Below, piece after piece: positions 51,330 through 60,035 of a stretch of 60,035 bases of DNA. The stretch lies in the NCBI GenBank assembly GCA_020249505.1, contig JADCFN010000040.1:1-60035 (forward strand), in the 5' to 3' direction. Both the position numbers and the translations under genes were made by a program. The notes under the pieces were generated by a model. That model was not told where the DNA came from and searched no databases. It worked only from the letters and a program-made list of their open reading frames with translations. The first letter of the stretch is position 1. Each line of letters begins with the position of its first letter. This DNA comes from Roseomonas sp. GTDB taxonomy: Bacteria > Pseudomonadota > Alphaproteobacteria > Acetobacterales > Acetobacteraceae.

Positions 51330-51432
51330 TACGCCAAGCCCCTTTGGACGCATTCTGACAACAGATGTCATCATTCCTCGAGGAAAATGTCAAAATCAAA
51401 AGCAATTGCGTTAAAGAAAATCAAGGACGGCC

Positions 51433-52359
51433 TCACCCCCCGTAAGCCAGCACCGCCGCCGCCAAATCCTCCCCGGCCCAGCCCACGGATTTGAAGGCGG
51501 TGATCTGATCCGCCCTTTGCCGGCCCGGATGGGTGCCGCGGCAAAGCTCTGCCAAATCCGCGACCACATGGTCTGCCGCAATCGCGCCCTCCGCGATGGC
51601 CTGCACCACATCGCCCGCTTCAGCGAGGCCGCCGGCGCGGGTATCCACCACCAACAGGGCGCGCTTGAGCGCCAGCGCATCCGCTTCGCGCATATCCGGC
51701 CGATAGGCGCCGACCAGATCAAGATGCACCCCTGGCCGCAAAGCCGCGCCTTTGATCAGCGCATCGGTCGCCAGCGTGGCGGCGCTAATGATATCGGCGC
51801 CGGCGAAATCAGGCTCGGCCACCGCCCGCGCCGGCAGGCCATGGGCGGCAAGCTGCCCAGCTAAACGCGCGGCATTCTCACCCTTGCGGGACCAGATCGC
51901 GATATCCTTGATCGGAAAACAGGCAGCATAAGCCTCCGCCAGGGCATGGGCGACCTTGCCGCTGCCCAGCAGCAGCAGGCGGGAACTCTCCGGCCGGGCC
52001 AGATAGCGCGCGGCCAAAAGGCTTGCCGCTGCCGTGCGCCGATCCGTCAATTCGCCGCCATCCAGCATGGCAAGCGGCGCGCCGGTGGTGGCATCTGACA
52101 GCAAATAGCTGGCATGGACGGCGGGCAGGCGGCGCGCATCATTGCCAGGCGCGACATGGACAATCTTCACGCCGTAATGCCCACCGGCATGCCATGCCGG
52201 CATCAGCAGCAGGGTGTTCTGCGCCCCGGCGCCATCATCCCAAGCATGGCGGTGCCGAAGCGGGGCTTCGCAGCCTTGCCGGAACATCTCGGCCAGGGCT
52301 TCGATGAGCCTATCCCAGGGCAGGGCTGCCCGGATTGCTGCCTTGTCCATCTGCCGCAT
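51433..52359 (-). CDS. Ornithine cyclodeaminase / mu-crystallin family protein
   Basis: 308-aa NAD(P)-binding enzyme of the family that includes ornithine cyclodeaminase, alanine dehydrogenase and ketimine reductases. The Rossmann core RLLLLGSGKVAHALAEAY lies near residue 122; the C-terminal DHVVADLAELCRGTHPGRQR, then ITAFKSVGWAGEDLAAA, is the conserved end. ATG 52359 follows GGAGG with 7-base spacing. Neighbouring amino-acid ABC genes make an amino-acid substrate plausible. Its 3' end is present in two decayed copies to the left. Confidence 0.88.
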   Translation of the reverse strand: MRQMDKAAIRAALPWDRLIEALAEMFRQGCEAPLRHRHAWDDGAGAQNTLLLMPAWHAGGHYGVKIVHVAPGNDARRLPAVHASYLLSDATTGAPLAMLDGGELTDRRTAAASLLAARYLARPESSRLLLLGSGKVAHALAEAYAACFPIKDIAIWSRKGENAARLAGQLAAHGLPARAVAEPDFAGADIISAATLATDALIKGAALRPGVHLDLVGAYRPDMREADALALKRALLVVDTRAGGLAEAGDVVQAIAEGAIAADHVVADLAELCRGTHPGRQRADQITAFKSVGWAGEDLAAAVLAYGG

Positions 52360-52665
52360 GCGTCTGCCTCCGCGATTCCCCTGGCGCATGTGGCATTGTC
52401 GGGCGGGGAAGGACAAGCTTTGGCGCGGGAATTGCTGAGCTTCGCAACGACTACAGGCCTACCCAACAGGAGAACCGCGTTTGATCAAGCCATTAGCCGC
52501 TGAGCTTCCCATGGCAGCGCAGGCCAGTGCCGGCCGGCTGAACTGCGGCGCTTGCGGGGATGGCCTGCTATCCGGTAACGCAGTGCCTACCAAAGCGGCA
52601 AACTTAACGCTGCAGTGGCGCCACCTCACCCCAAGGGGCAGGCCAATGGTCAGGAGAGGCTTATA
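52360..52665. other. Intergenic region upstream of the ABC transporter genes
   Basis: A 306-base gap between divergent genes. The only translation-like signal is AGGAG followed 8 bases later by a TTG (52481) opening a 61-codon frame with no family resemblance. A binding-protein gene, usually first in such operons, is absent here. No hairpin or operator stands out. Confidence 0.4.
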
Positions 52666-53868
52666 ATGTCTGGCACAACGAGCGATCCGCGCTACAAGCG
52701 GCGCCCGCCCAAACGTCCGCTCCGGCTTTCCTGGTCGGATGAACGGGTGCGCGGCATTTTCTGGCAGATCGTGGTCGTGGCGGCCGTTGGTAGCCTGATC
52801 TATTGGCTCTACAGCAATACCTCGCACAATCTGGCGGTGCGGCGCATTGCGACCGGCTTTGGCTTCCTTGATCGTGAGGCCGGCTTGCCCATTGCCGAAA
52901 GCCTTATCCCCTACGATCCCACCAATACCTATGCCCGCGCACTGTTTGTTGGCTTACTGAATACGCTGAAGGTCGCGGTGATTGGCATCGTCCTGGCGAC
53001 GATCCTTGGTACCGCAATTGGTATCGCGCGGCTCTCCAAGAATTTCCTGCTGTCACGCATTGCCGGCGCTTATATCGAGATCATTCGCGATCTGCCGCTG
53101 CTGCTGCAATTGCTGTTTTGGTACACCATTCTGCAGGGCCTGCCCGGGCCGCGCCAGGCGCTGAAGCCCATGGAAGGCGTGGTGCTTTCCAATCGCGGCT
53201 TGAAGCTGCCGGCGCTGATTTGGGAAAACGCGCATACGGCGGCCTTGGTCGCGTTTCTGGTGGGTATCATTGGTACCTGGCTTTACGCGCGCATGGCGCG
53301 CGCCAGGCAGATGGAAGATGGCCAGCCGCGTAAGGTATGGCCCACTGCGCTTGGGCTGATTTTGGTTCTGCCGGTGTTGGTTTGGTATGCGCTGGGTGCG
53401 CCGTGGGAGATTGAATACCCCGTGCTGCGCGGCTTCAATTTCCGTGGCGGCTTGAATATCAGCCCGGAATATTTTGCGCTGCTGATCGGGTTGGTCACCT
53501 ATACGGCGGGCTTCATCGCGGAAGTGGTGCGCGCCGGCATCATGTCGGTCAATCACGGGCAATGGGAAGCGGCGCAGGCGTTGGGGTTGAAACATGGCTC
53601 GGTGCTGCGGCTGATTGTCATGCCGCAAGCGCTGCGCGTCATCATCCCGCCGATGACGTCGAATTACCTGAACCTGACGAAGAATTCCTCGCTCGCGGTC
53701 GCGATCGGCTATCAGGATATTGTCTCCATCGCCAATACGACACTGAACCAAACGGGGCAGGCGATTGAAGGCATTGCCATCATCATGGCGGTCTATCTGA
53801 CGATCAGCCTTTCGATCAGCCTATTCATGAATTGGTACAATGCGCGCATCGCGCTGGTTGAACGATGA
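52666..53868 (+). CDS. aapQ: General L-amino acid ABC transporter permease (AapQ-type)
   Basis: 400-aa inner-membrane permease with about eight hydrophobic segments. It has the long N-terminal part of AapQ (VRGIFWQIVVVAAVGSLIYW) and an internal loop before the EAA motif WEAAQALGLKHGSVLRLIVM followed by PQALRVIIPP, which contacts the ATPase. ATG 52666 has AGGAGAGGC upstream. It forms an operon with the next permease and ATPase. Confidence 0.9.
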   Translation: MSGTTSDPRYKRRPPKRPLRLSWSDERVRGIFWQIVVVAAVGSLIYWLYSNTSHNLAVRRIATGFGFLDREAGLPIAESLIPYDPTNTYARALFVGLLNTLKVAVIGIVLATILGTAIGIARLSKNFLLSRIAGAYIEIIRDLPLLLQLLFWYTILQGLPGPRQALKPMEGVVLSNRGLKLPALIWENAHTAALVAFLVGIIGTWLYARMARARQMEDGQPRKVWPTALGLILVLPVLVWYALGAPWEIEYPVLRGFNFRGGLNISPEYFALLIGLVTYTAGFIAEVVRAGIMSVNHGQWEAAQALGLKHGSVLRLIVMPQALRVIIPPMTSNYLNLTKNSSLAVAIGYQDIVSIANTTLNQTGQAIEGIAIIMAVYLTISLSISLFMNWYNARIALVER

Positions 53869-53878
53869 GGGGCCGACC

Positions 53879-55000
53879 ATGAGCGACGCAAGCATTTCCA
53901 CGGGGCCCCGCAAGCCGCCGATCACGGCGGTGGGGCCGATTGCCTGGGCCAGGGCAAATCTGTTTTCCGGCTGGCTTTCCACGGCCGTGACGCTCGCGAT
54001 GGGCTATCTGCTGATCAAGATGGCTTTGTCCTTCATTGATTGGGCCTTCGTGAATGCCATCTGGTCCGTGCCATCCAATGCGCAGGGGCCGCAGACGCAA
54101 AGCTGCCGGGATTTGCAGGGTTCTGGCGCCTGCTGGGCGGTGATTGGCGAAAAACACCGCTTCATGCTGTTTGGCACCTATCCCTATGAACAGCATTGGC
54201 GCCCGGCCTTGGCCTGCGTGCTGTTCGTAGCGCTTTACGTGATTTCCGCCATGCGCCGTTTCTGGCGCTGGGAATTGGCGCTGATTTGGGTTGGGATGCT
54301 GACGGCGATTGGCGTTCTGATGTGGGGCGGTGTGTTCGGGCTTTCCTTTGTGCCGCAGGAACGCTGGGGTGGCTTGCCAATCACGCTGATCCTGGCGACC
54401 TTCGGGCTGGCCTTTGCCTTTCCGCTTTCCATCCTGGTCGCCCTTGGCCGGCGTTCATCGCTGCCGGCGATCAAGGTGCTTTGTGTGCTTTACGTGGAAT
54501 TGATCCGCGGCGTGCCGCTGATCAGCCTGCTGTTCATGGCGAGCGTCATGTTCCCCCTGTTTCTGCCGGAGGGCATGAATATCGATAAGCTGCTCCGCGC
54601 GCAGATCGCGATCATCCTATTCGCCGGTGCCTATCTGGCCGAGGTGGTGCGTGGTGGGCTGCAATCCCTGCCAAAGGGCCAGTATGAAGCCGCCGATGCC
54701 ATGGGCTTGTCCTTTTGGCAGAAGACCGGGCTGATCATCCTGCCCCAGGCTTTGCGCATGGTGATCCCGCCCCTGGTCAATACCTTCATCGGCTTCTTCA
54801 AGGATACGTCACTGGTGCTGATCATCGGCATTTTCGATCTGCTGACCGCCGGCAAGACCGCGATTGTGGAGCCCGCCTGGCAGGGCTTCGGCGTTGAGGT
54901 TTATGTCTTTATCGGCAGCATCTATCTGGTTTTCTGCTACGCCATGTCCAAATACAGTCGCGGGTTGGAGGCGGATTTGAACCGCCATCGCCGTCGCTGA
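53879..55000 (+). CDS. aapM: General L-amino acid ABC transporter permease (AapM-type)
   Basis: 373-aa permease, partner of AapQ. Its EAA motif is [20 protein letters not shown] followed by QALRMVIPP near residue 280, and the hydrophobic segments follow the AapM layout with the long first loop carrying QGSGACWAV. It starts at ATG 53879, 10 bases after the aapQ stop; the frame open inside aapQ is not the start. Confidence 0.9.
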   Translation: MSDASISTGPRKPPITAVGPIAWARANLFSGWLSTAVTLAMGYLLIKMALSFIDWAFVNAIWSVPSNAQGPQTQSCRDLQGSGACWAVIGEKHRFMLFGTYPYEQHWRPALACVLFVALYVISAMRRFWRWELALIWVGMLTAIGVLMWGGVFGLSFVPQERWGGLPITLILATFGLAFAFPLSILVALGRRSSLPAIKVLCVLYVELIRGVPLISLLFMASVMFPLFLPEGMNIDKLLRAQIAIILFAGAYLAEVVRGGLQSLPKGQYEAADAMGLSFWQKTGLIILPQALRMVIPPLVNTFIGFFKDTSLVLIIGIFDLLTAGKTAIVEPAWQGFGVEVYVFIGSIYLVFCYAMSKYSRGLEADLNRHRRR

Positions 55001-55017
55001 TTCTCGGGAAAACAATC

Positions 55018-55809
55018 ATGAGCGCTACCGCTGATCTTGCCCATATCGCTTCCGCCGCCAAGGCTGATGCACCGCCCGCCATTGAATTGGCCGGAGTCAA
55101 TAAATGGTTCGGCGCGCTGCATGTGCTGCGCGATGTGAACCTTGCCGTGGCCCCTGGCGAACGCGTGGTGGTTTGTGGCCCATCAGGTTCGGGCAAATCC
55201 ACCATGATCCGTTGCATCAACCGCCTGGAAGTTCACCAGGAAGGTCGTATCGCGGTCGAAGGGATCGAACTGACTGATGATGTGCGCGCCTTGGATGCGA
55301 TCCGCCGCGAAGTTGGCATGGTGTTCCAATCCTTCAATCTTTTCCCGCATCTGACGGTGCTGGAAAACTGCACCTTGGCGCCGATTTGGGTTCGGCGCAT
55401 GCCGAAGAAGGATGCCGAAGAACTGGCGATGGAATTGCTGGAGCGGGTCAAAATCCCGGAACAGGCGAAGAAATATCCCGGCCAGCTTTCCGGCGGGCAG
55501 CAGCAGCGTGTGGCGATTGCCCGCGCCCTTTGCATGCGCCCAAAGATCATGTTGTTTGATGAACCTACCTCAGCGCTTGATCCTGAAATGATCAAGGAAG
55601 TGCTGGATGTGATGGTGGAATTGGCCGGCACGGGCATGACCATGATGGTGGTGACCCATGAAATGGGCTTCGCCCGCCAGGTTGCCGATCGCGTGGTGTT
55701 TATGGATCAAGGTGAAGTGGTGGAAGTCGGCACCCCTGATCAGGTCTTCAATGCACCAAAGACCGACCGGCTCAAGCTGTTCCTGAGCCAGATCCTGCGC
55801 GGGCATTGA
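55018..55809 (+). CDS. aapP: Amino acid ABC transporter ATP-binding protein (AapP-type)
   Basis: 263-aa ABC ATPase: Walker [10 protein letters not shown] near residue 58, signature [15 protein letters not shown], Walker [14 protein letters not shown], and the H-loop in [12 protein letters not shown]. It completes two permeases plus ATPase, but the AapJ-type periplasmic binding protein that usually opens the operon is not in the window. Confidence 0.95.
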   Translation: MSATADLAHIASAAKADAPPAIELAGVNKWFGALHVLRDVNLAVAPGERVVVCGPSGSGKSTMIRCINRLEVHQEGRIAVEGIELTDDVRALDAIRREVGMVFQSFNLFPHLTVLENCTLAPIWVRRMPKKDAEELAMELLERVKIPEQAKKYPGQLSGGQQQRVAIARALCMRPKIMLFDEPTSALDPEMIKEVLDVMVELAGTGMTMMVVTHEMGFARQVADRVVFMDQGEVVEVGTPDQVFNAPKTDRLKLFLSQILRGH

Positions 55810-55905
55810 ATGCCCGCCATGCGCTGGTTGCGGGGCAAATGCCTTGCAATCCCTGGCTGACGGGGCAGATTGCGCGGTAATGATCCCGAGGAAGATAAGA
55901 AAGCC

Positions 55906-57789
55906 ATGAGCAGTCCTGCCGCTACTGGGCGTGGCGCACCATCCCTTGCGCTGGTCCTTGCCGTGCTGGGCGTTGTCTATGGTGATATTGGCACCTCCCC
56001 GCTTTACGCCATGCGCGCTGCCGCCGGCCATTTTGAGGAAGGCGGGGTTGAAGCCTGGGAAGTTCTTGGCCTGCTCAGCCTGATTATCTGGTCGCTGATC
56101 CTTACCGTGACGGTGAAATATGTCGCCTTCGTGCTGCGGGCCGATAACCGGGGGGAAGGCGGTATCCTGGCCCTGATGGCACTGGCGCAGCGGAGTGTGG
56201 AAAATGCCCGGCTGCGCTGGGCATTGGCGCTGATTGGCATTGCCGGCGCCTGCCTGTTCTTTGGTGATGGCATCATCACGCCGGCGATTTCGGTGCTGTC
56301 GGCAGTGGAGGGGCTTAAGGTTGTCTCGCCCCATTTGGAAAAGGCGGTCTTGCCGATTTCAGTGGTGATCCTGCTGGCGCTGTTTCTGGTGCAGTATCGC
56401 GGCACGGCGAAAATGGGGGCGATCTTCGGGCCCATCTGCGCGGTTTGGTTTCTGGTGCTGGGGCTGCTTGGGCTTTGGGAAGTGCTGCACAACCCCGGCG
56501 TACTCGCGGCGATTTCACCGCATTGGGCGATTACCTTTTGCCTGCATTACCAGTTGATGGCCTTCATTGCCTTTGGCTCTGTCGTGCTGGCGGTGACGGG
56601 GGCCGAGGCGCTTTATGCCGATATGGGGCATTTCGGGCGCCGGCCCATTCGCTGGGCTTGGCTTGTGATTGTGCTGCCGGCCTTGGTACTGAATTATCTT
56701 GGCCAGGGCGCGCTGTTGCTGCGCGATCCCGCTTCACTCGAAAACCCGTTCTTCCTGCTGGCGCCGGAATGGTTCCGCCTGCCCTTGGTGTTCCTGGCCA
56801 CGGCCGCCACCATTATCGCAAGCCAGGCGATGATCTCGGGCGCCTATACCATTGCGCGGCAATGCGTGCAGCTTGGCTTCCTGCCGCGGCTGGTGGTGCG
56901 CCATACCAGCGATACGGAAGAAGGCCAGATCTATATGCCGCAGGTGAATTTCGCGCTCCTGATCGGTGTGTTGATTTTGGTCGTGACTTTCCGTGATTCG
57001 GAACGCTTGGCGGCGGCCTATGGCATTGCGGTGACTGGGACTTTTGTCTGCACCTCCTGCCTCGCCATGGTGGTGTTCCATCGCAAATTCGGCTGGCCTT
57101 TGCTTGGCGTGCTTGGCGTTTTCCTGCCGCTGCTCGCGCTTGATTTGGCGTTCTTCCTCTCCAACGTCTTGAAAATCCCTGATGGCGGTTATGTGCCGCT
57201 GGTGCTGGGGTTGGTTCTTTTTACCATCATGCTGACCTGGCATCGCGGACGAGAATTATTGTTTGCGCGTATTCGTCAGGATGGGCTGCCGCTGAAATCT
57301 TTCATTGCGCGCCTGCCGCAATCGCGCACCGTGCGTGTGCCCGGCACCGCAGTATTCATGACCAGCCAGGCGGAATTCCTGCCCGGCGCGCTGCTGCACA
57401 ACCTGAAGCATAACAAGGTTCTGCATGAACGCGTCCTGTTCGTGACGGTCACCAACGAAGATGTGCCGCAGGTGGGTGCTGATAGGCGCCGCGCGGTTGA
57501 GGAATTGGCGCCAAACATCTACCGCGTAGCGCTGCGCTACGGCTTCCAGGAAAGCCCCAACATCCCGCGTGAACTTGAAGCACTGGCGGAATTGGGCATT
57601 CCTTATGAGCCGATGCAGACCTCCTATTTCCTGGGGCGGGAGACGGTGGTGGCGGCGGCGGTGCCGAAAATGTCGCGCTGGCGGCAATGGCTTTTCGTGG
57701 TGCTCAGCCGCAATTCGCTGCCGGCGACCGAATTCTTCCGTATTCCTTCGGATCGCGTGGTAGAGTTAGGCGTGAAGGTCGCGATCTGA
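55906..57789 (+). CDS. kup: Kup-family low-affinity potassium transporter
   Basis: 627-aa K+ uptake protein with about 12 hydrophobic segments in the first 430 residues and a cytoplasmic C-terminal domain. [18 protein letters not shown] near residue 20, [11 protein letters not shown] and [20 protein letters not shown] are diagnostic of Kup/HAK. ATG 55906 follows GAGGAAGATAAGAAAGCC. It is separated from aapP by 96 bases. Confidence 0.96.
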   Translation: MSSPAATGRGAPSLALVLAVLGVVYGDIGTSPLYAMRAAAGHFEEGGVEAWEVLGLLSLIIWSLILTVTVKYVAFVLRADNRGEGGILALMALAQRSVENARLRWALALIGIAGACLFFGDGIITPAISVLSAVEGLKVVSPHLEKAVLPISVVILLALFLVQYRGTAKMGAIFGPICAVWFLVLGLLGLWEVLHNPGVLAAISPHWAITFCLHYQLMAFIAFGSVVLAVTGAEALYADMGHFGRRPIRWAWLVIVLPALVLNYLGQGALLLRDPASLENPFFLLAPEWFRLPLVFLATAATIIASQAMISGAYTIARQCVQLGFLPRLVVRHTSDTEEGQIYMPQVNFALLIGVLILVVTFRDSERLAAAYGIAVTGTFVCTSCLAMVVFHRKFGWPLLGVLGVFLPLLALDLAFFLSNVLKIPDGGYVPLVLGLVLFTIMLTWHRGRELLFARIRQDGLPLKSFIARLPQSRTVRVPGTAVFMTSQAEFLPGALLHNLKHNKVLHERVLFVTVTNEDVPQVGADRRRAVEELAPNIYRVALRYGFQESPNIPRELEALAELGIPYEPMQTSYFLGRETVVAAAVPKMSRWRQWLFVVLSRNSLPATEFFRIPSDRVVELGVKVAI

Positions 57790-57855
57790 AACGGGTGGCG
57801 GGGCGTTCTGGCCTCGGCATACTGGTTTCTGGGCAATGGGTGAAGGAGAGCTCCT

Positions 57856-58245
57856 ATGGAGCGGATACTGGTGACACTCTCCCTCGCGGCGGGGCCGGGC
57901 TTTCCGCTTGGCTGTGTTGATCACCGCTATGAGATCGAATTGGCACTGGATGCGGCGGGGCATCCCGACCCCGCGGCCTGGGCTGACGACCCCGCCCCCT
58001 GGCGCGCGCGGCACTACCGACCGGATGCGCCGCCTGAGCAGGGCGATGTGCAATATGATGGCGATAATGGCTGGTTCATCCGCTTCAGTGGCAGCCTGGC
58101 CGAGCGCTTTGACGCGCCTGAGGCCCATTTCGACCCCGGCACCAGCCCTATCCGCCCGGGCGAATATGTGACCATCACGGAAGTGGATGGGGGTATCTAT
58201 GATTACAGGATTGTGGGGGTCGGTGCAGTCAAAGAGTCCGCCTGA
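57856..58245 (+). CDS. Unknown small protein
   Basis: 129 aa, acidic, no signal peptide and no family I recognise. AAGGAGAGCTCCT before the ATG is a good ribosome site. The end (IRPGEYVTITEVDGGIYDYR) reads as a beta strand with an aromatic-rich turn; the middle (YRPDAPPEQGDVQYDGDNGW) is acidic. It follows kup by 66 bases. Confidence 0.7.
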   Translation: MERILVTLSLAAGPGFPLGCVDHRYEIELALDAAGHPDPAAWADDPAPWRARHYRPDAPPEQGDVQYDGDNGWFIRFSGSLAERFDAPEAHFDPGTSPIRPGEYVTITEVDGGIYDYRIVGVGAVKESA

Positions 58246-58334
58246 TCGCCGGTTTAGTGTTTCCATCAATACGTTTCAGGCGCTGATCCCGGACGGATCA
58301 GAGTGACACTCATATCGCTGGGGAGCCTCCGAAG

Positions 58335-59449
58335 GTGAAGATAAATCTGATTGGTGATCGCAATATTCTCGGTATAGGAACAAATTTCCCTGATTTTGTG
58401 AGCAACTTAAAAGGTTTTCGTTCCTGGAGAGCGTGCTGGTTGAATACAACCCCTTCCGCGCGCCATCGGTCGAGGAATTGCTCCGCCAATCTTCCCCGGC
58501 AGACATCAATATCTGGTTCGCGGGCTTCGCCAATCGGAACACTTTTGAGGCCAAAGGACGGAACGTCGTCTGGTCTGTTTTTGAACACAACAAGCTGGCA
58601 CCCGCCTATGTGAATTGGCTGAATCAGGCGAACCTTGTTTGGACACCAAGCGCCTGGGGTAAGGGAATTCTGACAAATCCGGGCTTGGCTTCTGGGAAGG
58701 TGGATGTGGTGCCTGAAGGCGTGGATGCTGAAGCATTTCATCCCCATTGTCGGCCATGCCCTGGCGGGCGCGCGCCGGAGAAATTCCGCTTTCTGATGCT
58801 GGGCAAATATGAAGAACGCAAAGGCTATAGCCAACTTTTTCAAGCTTTCGCGGCGGCCTTTGGCAAGGACCCTGCTGTCGAGCTTTTGATAAAGGCTGAT
58901 TACTTCATCGACCAGGAAAGGAAACAGGCCGCACTTCGCGATATGGTCGCCCGCTTCAAAGTGCCGAATATCCATATACTGACCGGCGCATTAAAACGGG
59001 AAGAATTATTCGTCATTTACAACATCGCCGACGCCTTTGTTTATCCGACGCGGGCCGAAGGCTGGGGGCTCCCGCTGATCGAGGCGATGGCCACTGGCCT
59101 ACCCACGATTGCTGTCAATTGCTCGGGGCAAACAGAATACCTGAAGGAGGTTGAGGGATGTTTCATGCCCATTGCGCACCGCATGGTGCCCATCAAGGAT
59201 CCTGAATTCATGGAATTCGTCAGCTCCACGACGCAGGATTGTGGCACCTGGGCCGAGGCCGATATTGACGATCTTGCTCAAAAAATGCGGGAGATGGTCT
59301 CCCAACATGTCGAGTGGCGCCGTAAGGCGCTGGATGCAAGCCGGGTAATCCGCACGAAATTCAGTTGGTCCAGCACTGCCCACACTGCCCTCGAGAGTCT
59401 GATCCGACAGGGTTTGCTGCCGCCCGTCAGGTTTGATGCCCAGTATTAG
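58335..59449 (+). pseudogene. Glycosyltransferase family 4 gene with a -1 frameshift
   Basis: From GTG 58335 the reading INLIGDRNILGIGTNFPDFV, then SNLKGF, continues after a frame change as FSFLESVLVEYNPFRAPSVE and on to the normal C-terminus (PTRAEGWGLPLIEAMATGLP) at 59449. One missing T in the TTTT run near 58415 would join the two frames (SNLKGF and FLESVLVEY). The C-terminal half is a complete GT4 sugar-nucleotide domain. Either a recent null or a sequencing error. Confidence 0.72.
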
Positions 59450-59459
59450 CAAGCTGGTG

Positions 59460-59485
59460 AAACGCCATCATGGACAATGGCGTTT
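59460..59485. terminator. Hairpin after the glycosyltransferase gene
   Basis: AAACGCCAT/ATGGCGTTT, 9-bp stem with an 8-base loop, begins 11 bases past the stop codon. No U tract follows on either strand, so efficient intrinsic termination is uncertain. Confidence 0.4.
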
Positions 59486-59584
59486 CGGGCTTGGGGGCAG
59501 GCGTTCAACAGCTTTGAAAGCCAAGCATGTGCTTTCTTGATGTGTTTCTCTCAATGGTGGCACACGCTGAACGGCATCCGGTCC

Positions 59585-60035
59585 TCATGCCGCCACCACC
59601 AGCAACTTTGGCAGGCGCACCAGGTTGTACGCTGCCATTGGCAGGGTGAACTGCCAGCCCACCTTGAGCAGCCCGCGATGGCGGGCCTTGCGTAAGACAG
59701 CCGCCGTCTTGGCCCAGCCGAAGGCCTCCTCGATCCGCTTGCGAATACGCAGGCTGATGGCATAGGCGGGATGGCGCGTGGTCCGCCATCAATCGAAGAG
59801 CGCCACCCACTGGTATTCTGCGCCACATGCGCTGTCACATTGATCTCGCGGAGCTCTTCGACGAAGTCCTGCGCATAAACCTTTATCGCTGGCCAGTTTG
59901 GCTTCCCTGCCGCGTCCCTTGCGATAAAGCCTTGCATCGGGGTCGGTGGTTGAGGCGTGGGTCTCGTTGCTGCGCTTCTGGCCGTGGAAGTTTTGCTCGC
60001 TATTGCGGCCCGTGCCAGGCGGCGGGCCAGAGCCG
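59585..60035 (-). pseudogene. IS5-type transposase remnant, cut by window end
   Basis: Read leftward: SNETHASTTDPDARLYRKG, then a deletion to VYAQDFVEELREINVTAHVA and NTSGWRSSIDG, then (after loss of one base near 59788) TTRHPAYAISLRIRKRIEEA, FGWAKTAAVLRKA and AYNLVRLPKLLVVAA to TGA 59585-59587. The pattern NTSGRRSxIDGRTTRHPxY-RKRIEE-FGWAK is typical of IS5-family transposases. At least two lesions make it inactive; the 5' end lies beyond the window. Confidence 0.75.

Noticed and set aside
52481-52666. 61-codon frame before aapQ with AGGAG upstream
   Set aside because: Starts at TTG, has no recognisable features, and overlaps the aapQ ribosome site; insufficient support for a gene.

Overview
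The window looks like a high-GC alphaproteobacterial chromosome, most probably Rhodospirillales/Acetobacteraceae (Roseomonas-like). This is inferred from the gene set: a dnaA-dnaN-recF-gyrB block beside rpsT, a phasin, a clpS-clpA pair, an Atp12-type F1 assembly chaperone, two Bug/TctC binding proteins without their permease genes, and Aap-type transporter genes. No rRNA, tRNA or CRISPR array was seen. The dnaA block and a near-consensus ParB-binding (parS) palindrome at 49555-49568 suggest the segment is close to the chromosomal origin.

Layout. 0.2-5.4 kb: clpA, clpS, a phasin and a D,D-carboxypeptidase. 5.4-12.1 kb: a MraY/WecA-type glycosyl-phosphate transferase, a D-2-hydroxyacid dehydrogenase coupled to a Bug binding protein, an alpha/beta hydrolase, an FAD amine oxidase and a D-threonine-aldolase-like PLP enzyme. 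12.1-19.0 kb: gyrB, recF, dnaN, dnaA and rpsT, all leftward. 19.2-21.7 kb: atp12, pdxA, pdxJ. 21.7-26.2 kb: a tightly packed leftward operon (AtzG-like, amidase, dihydroorotase-like, nitroreductase, amidohydrolase) that looks like amide or cyclic-amide catabolism. 26.3-31.8 kb: katG, an SDR, a GT4 glycosyltransferase and a second Bug protein. 31.8-34.0 kb: a tandem duplication carrying two diverged membrane-protein genes. 34-40.3 kb: rluA-type synthase, PfkB kinase, racemase, TauE-type permease, a broken toxin-antitoxin locus, serB, miaA. 40.4-45.7 kb: ilvB-ilvN, an MFS gene and pgi. 45.7-47.7 kb: a MOSC gene broken by a patchwork of unrelated gene fragments. 47.8-52.4 kb: mutL, parS, then accessory genes separated by decayed copies of the 3' end of an ornithine-cyclodeaminase-like gene. 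52.7-57.8 kb: amino-acid ABC transporter genes (two permeases and an ATPase, no binding protein) and kup. 57.9-60 kb: a small unknown gene, a frameshifted glycosyltransferase and a transposase remnant cut by the window end.

The most unusual theme is how accessory DNA sits among housekeeping genes. At four places one or two genes, often AT-richer than their surroundings, lie inside or beside a damaged or partly duplicated neighbour: the rluA 3' end (31.8-34.0 kb), a ParE/RelE-like toxin gene (37.06-38.16 kb), the MOSC gene (45.7-47.7 kb) and the ornithine-cyclodeaminase 3' end (49.5-51.5 kb). Two of the four retain partial direct copies of the 3' end of the neighbouring gene. This pattern can be read directly in the sequence; the mechanism is inference.

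The first 228 bases, downstream of clpA, hold nothing I recognise. Start codons were chosen from Shine-Dalgarno spacing and family N-termini, so several genes are shorter than their longest open frame.
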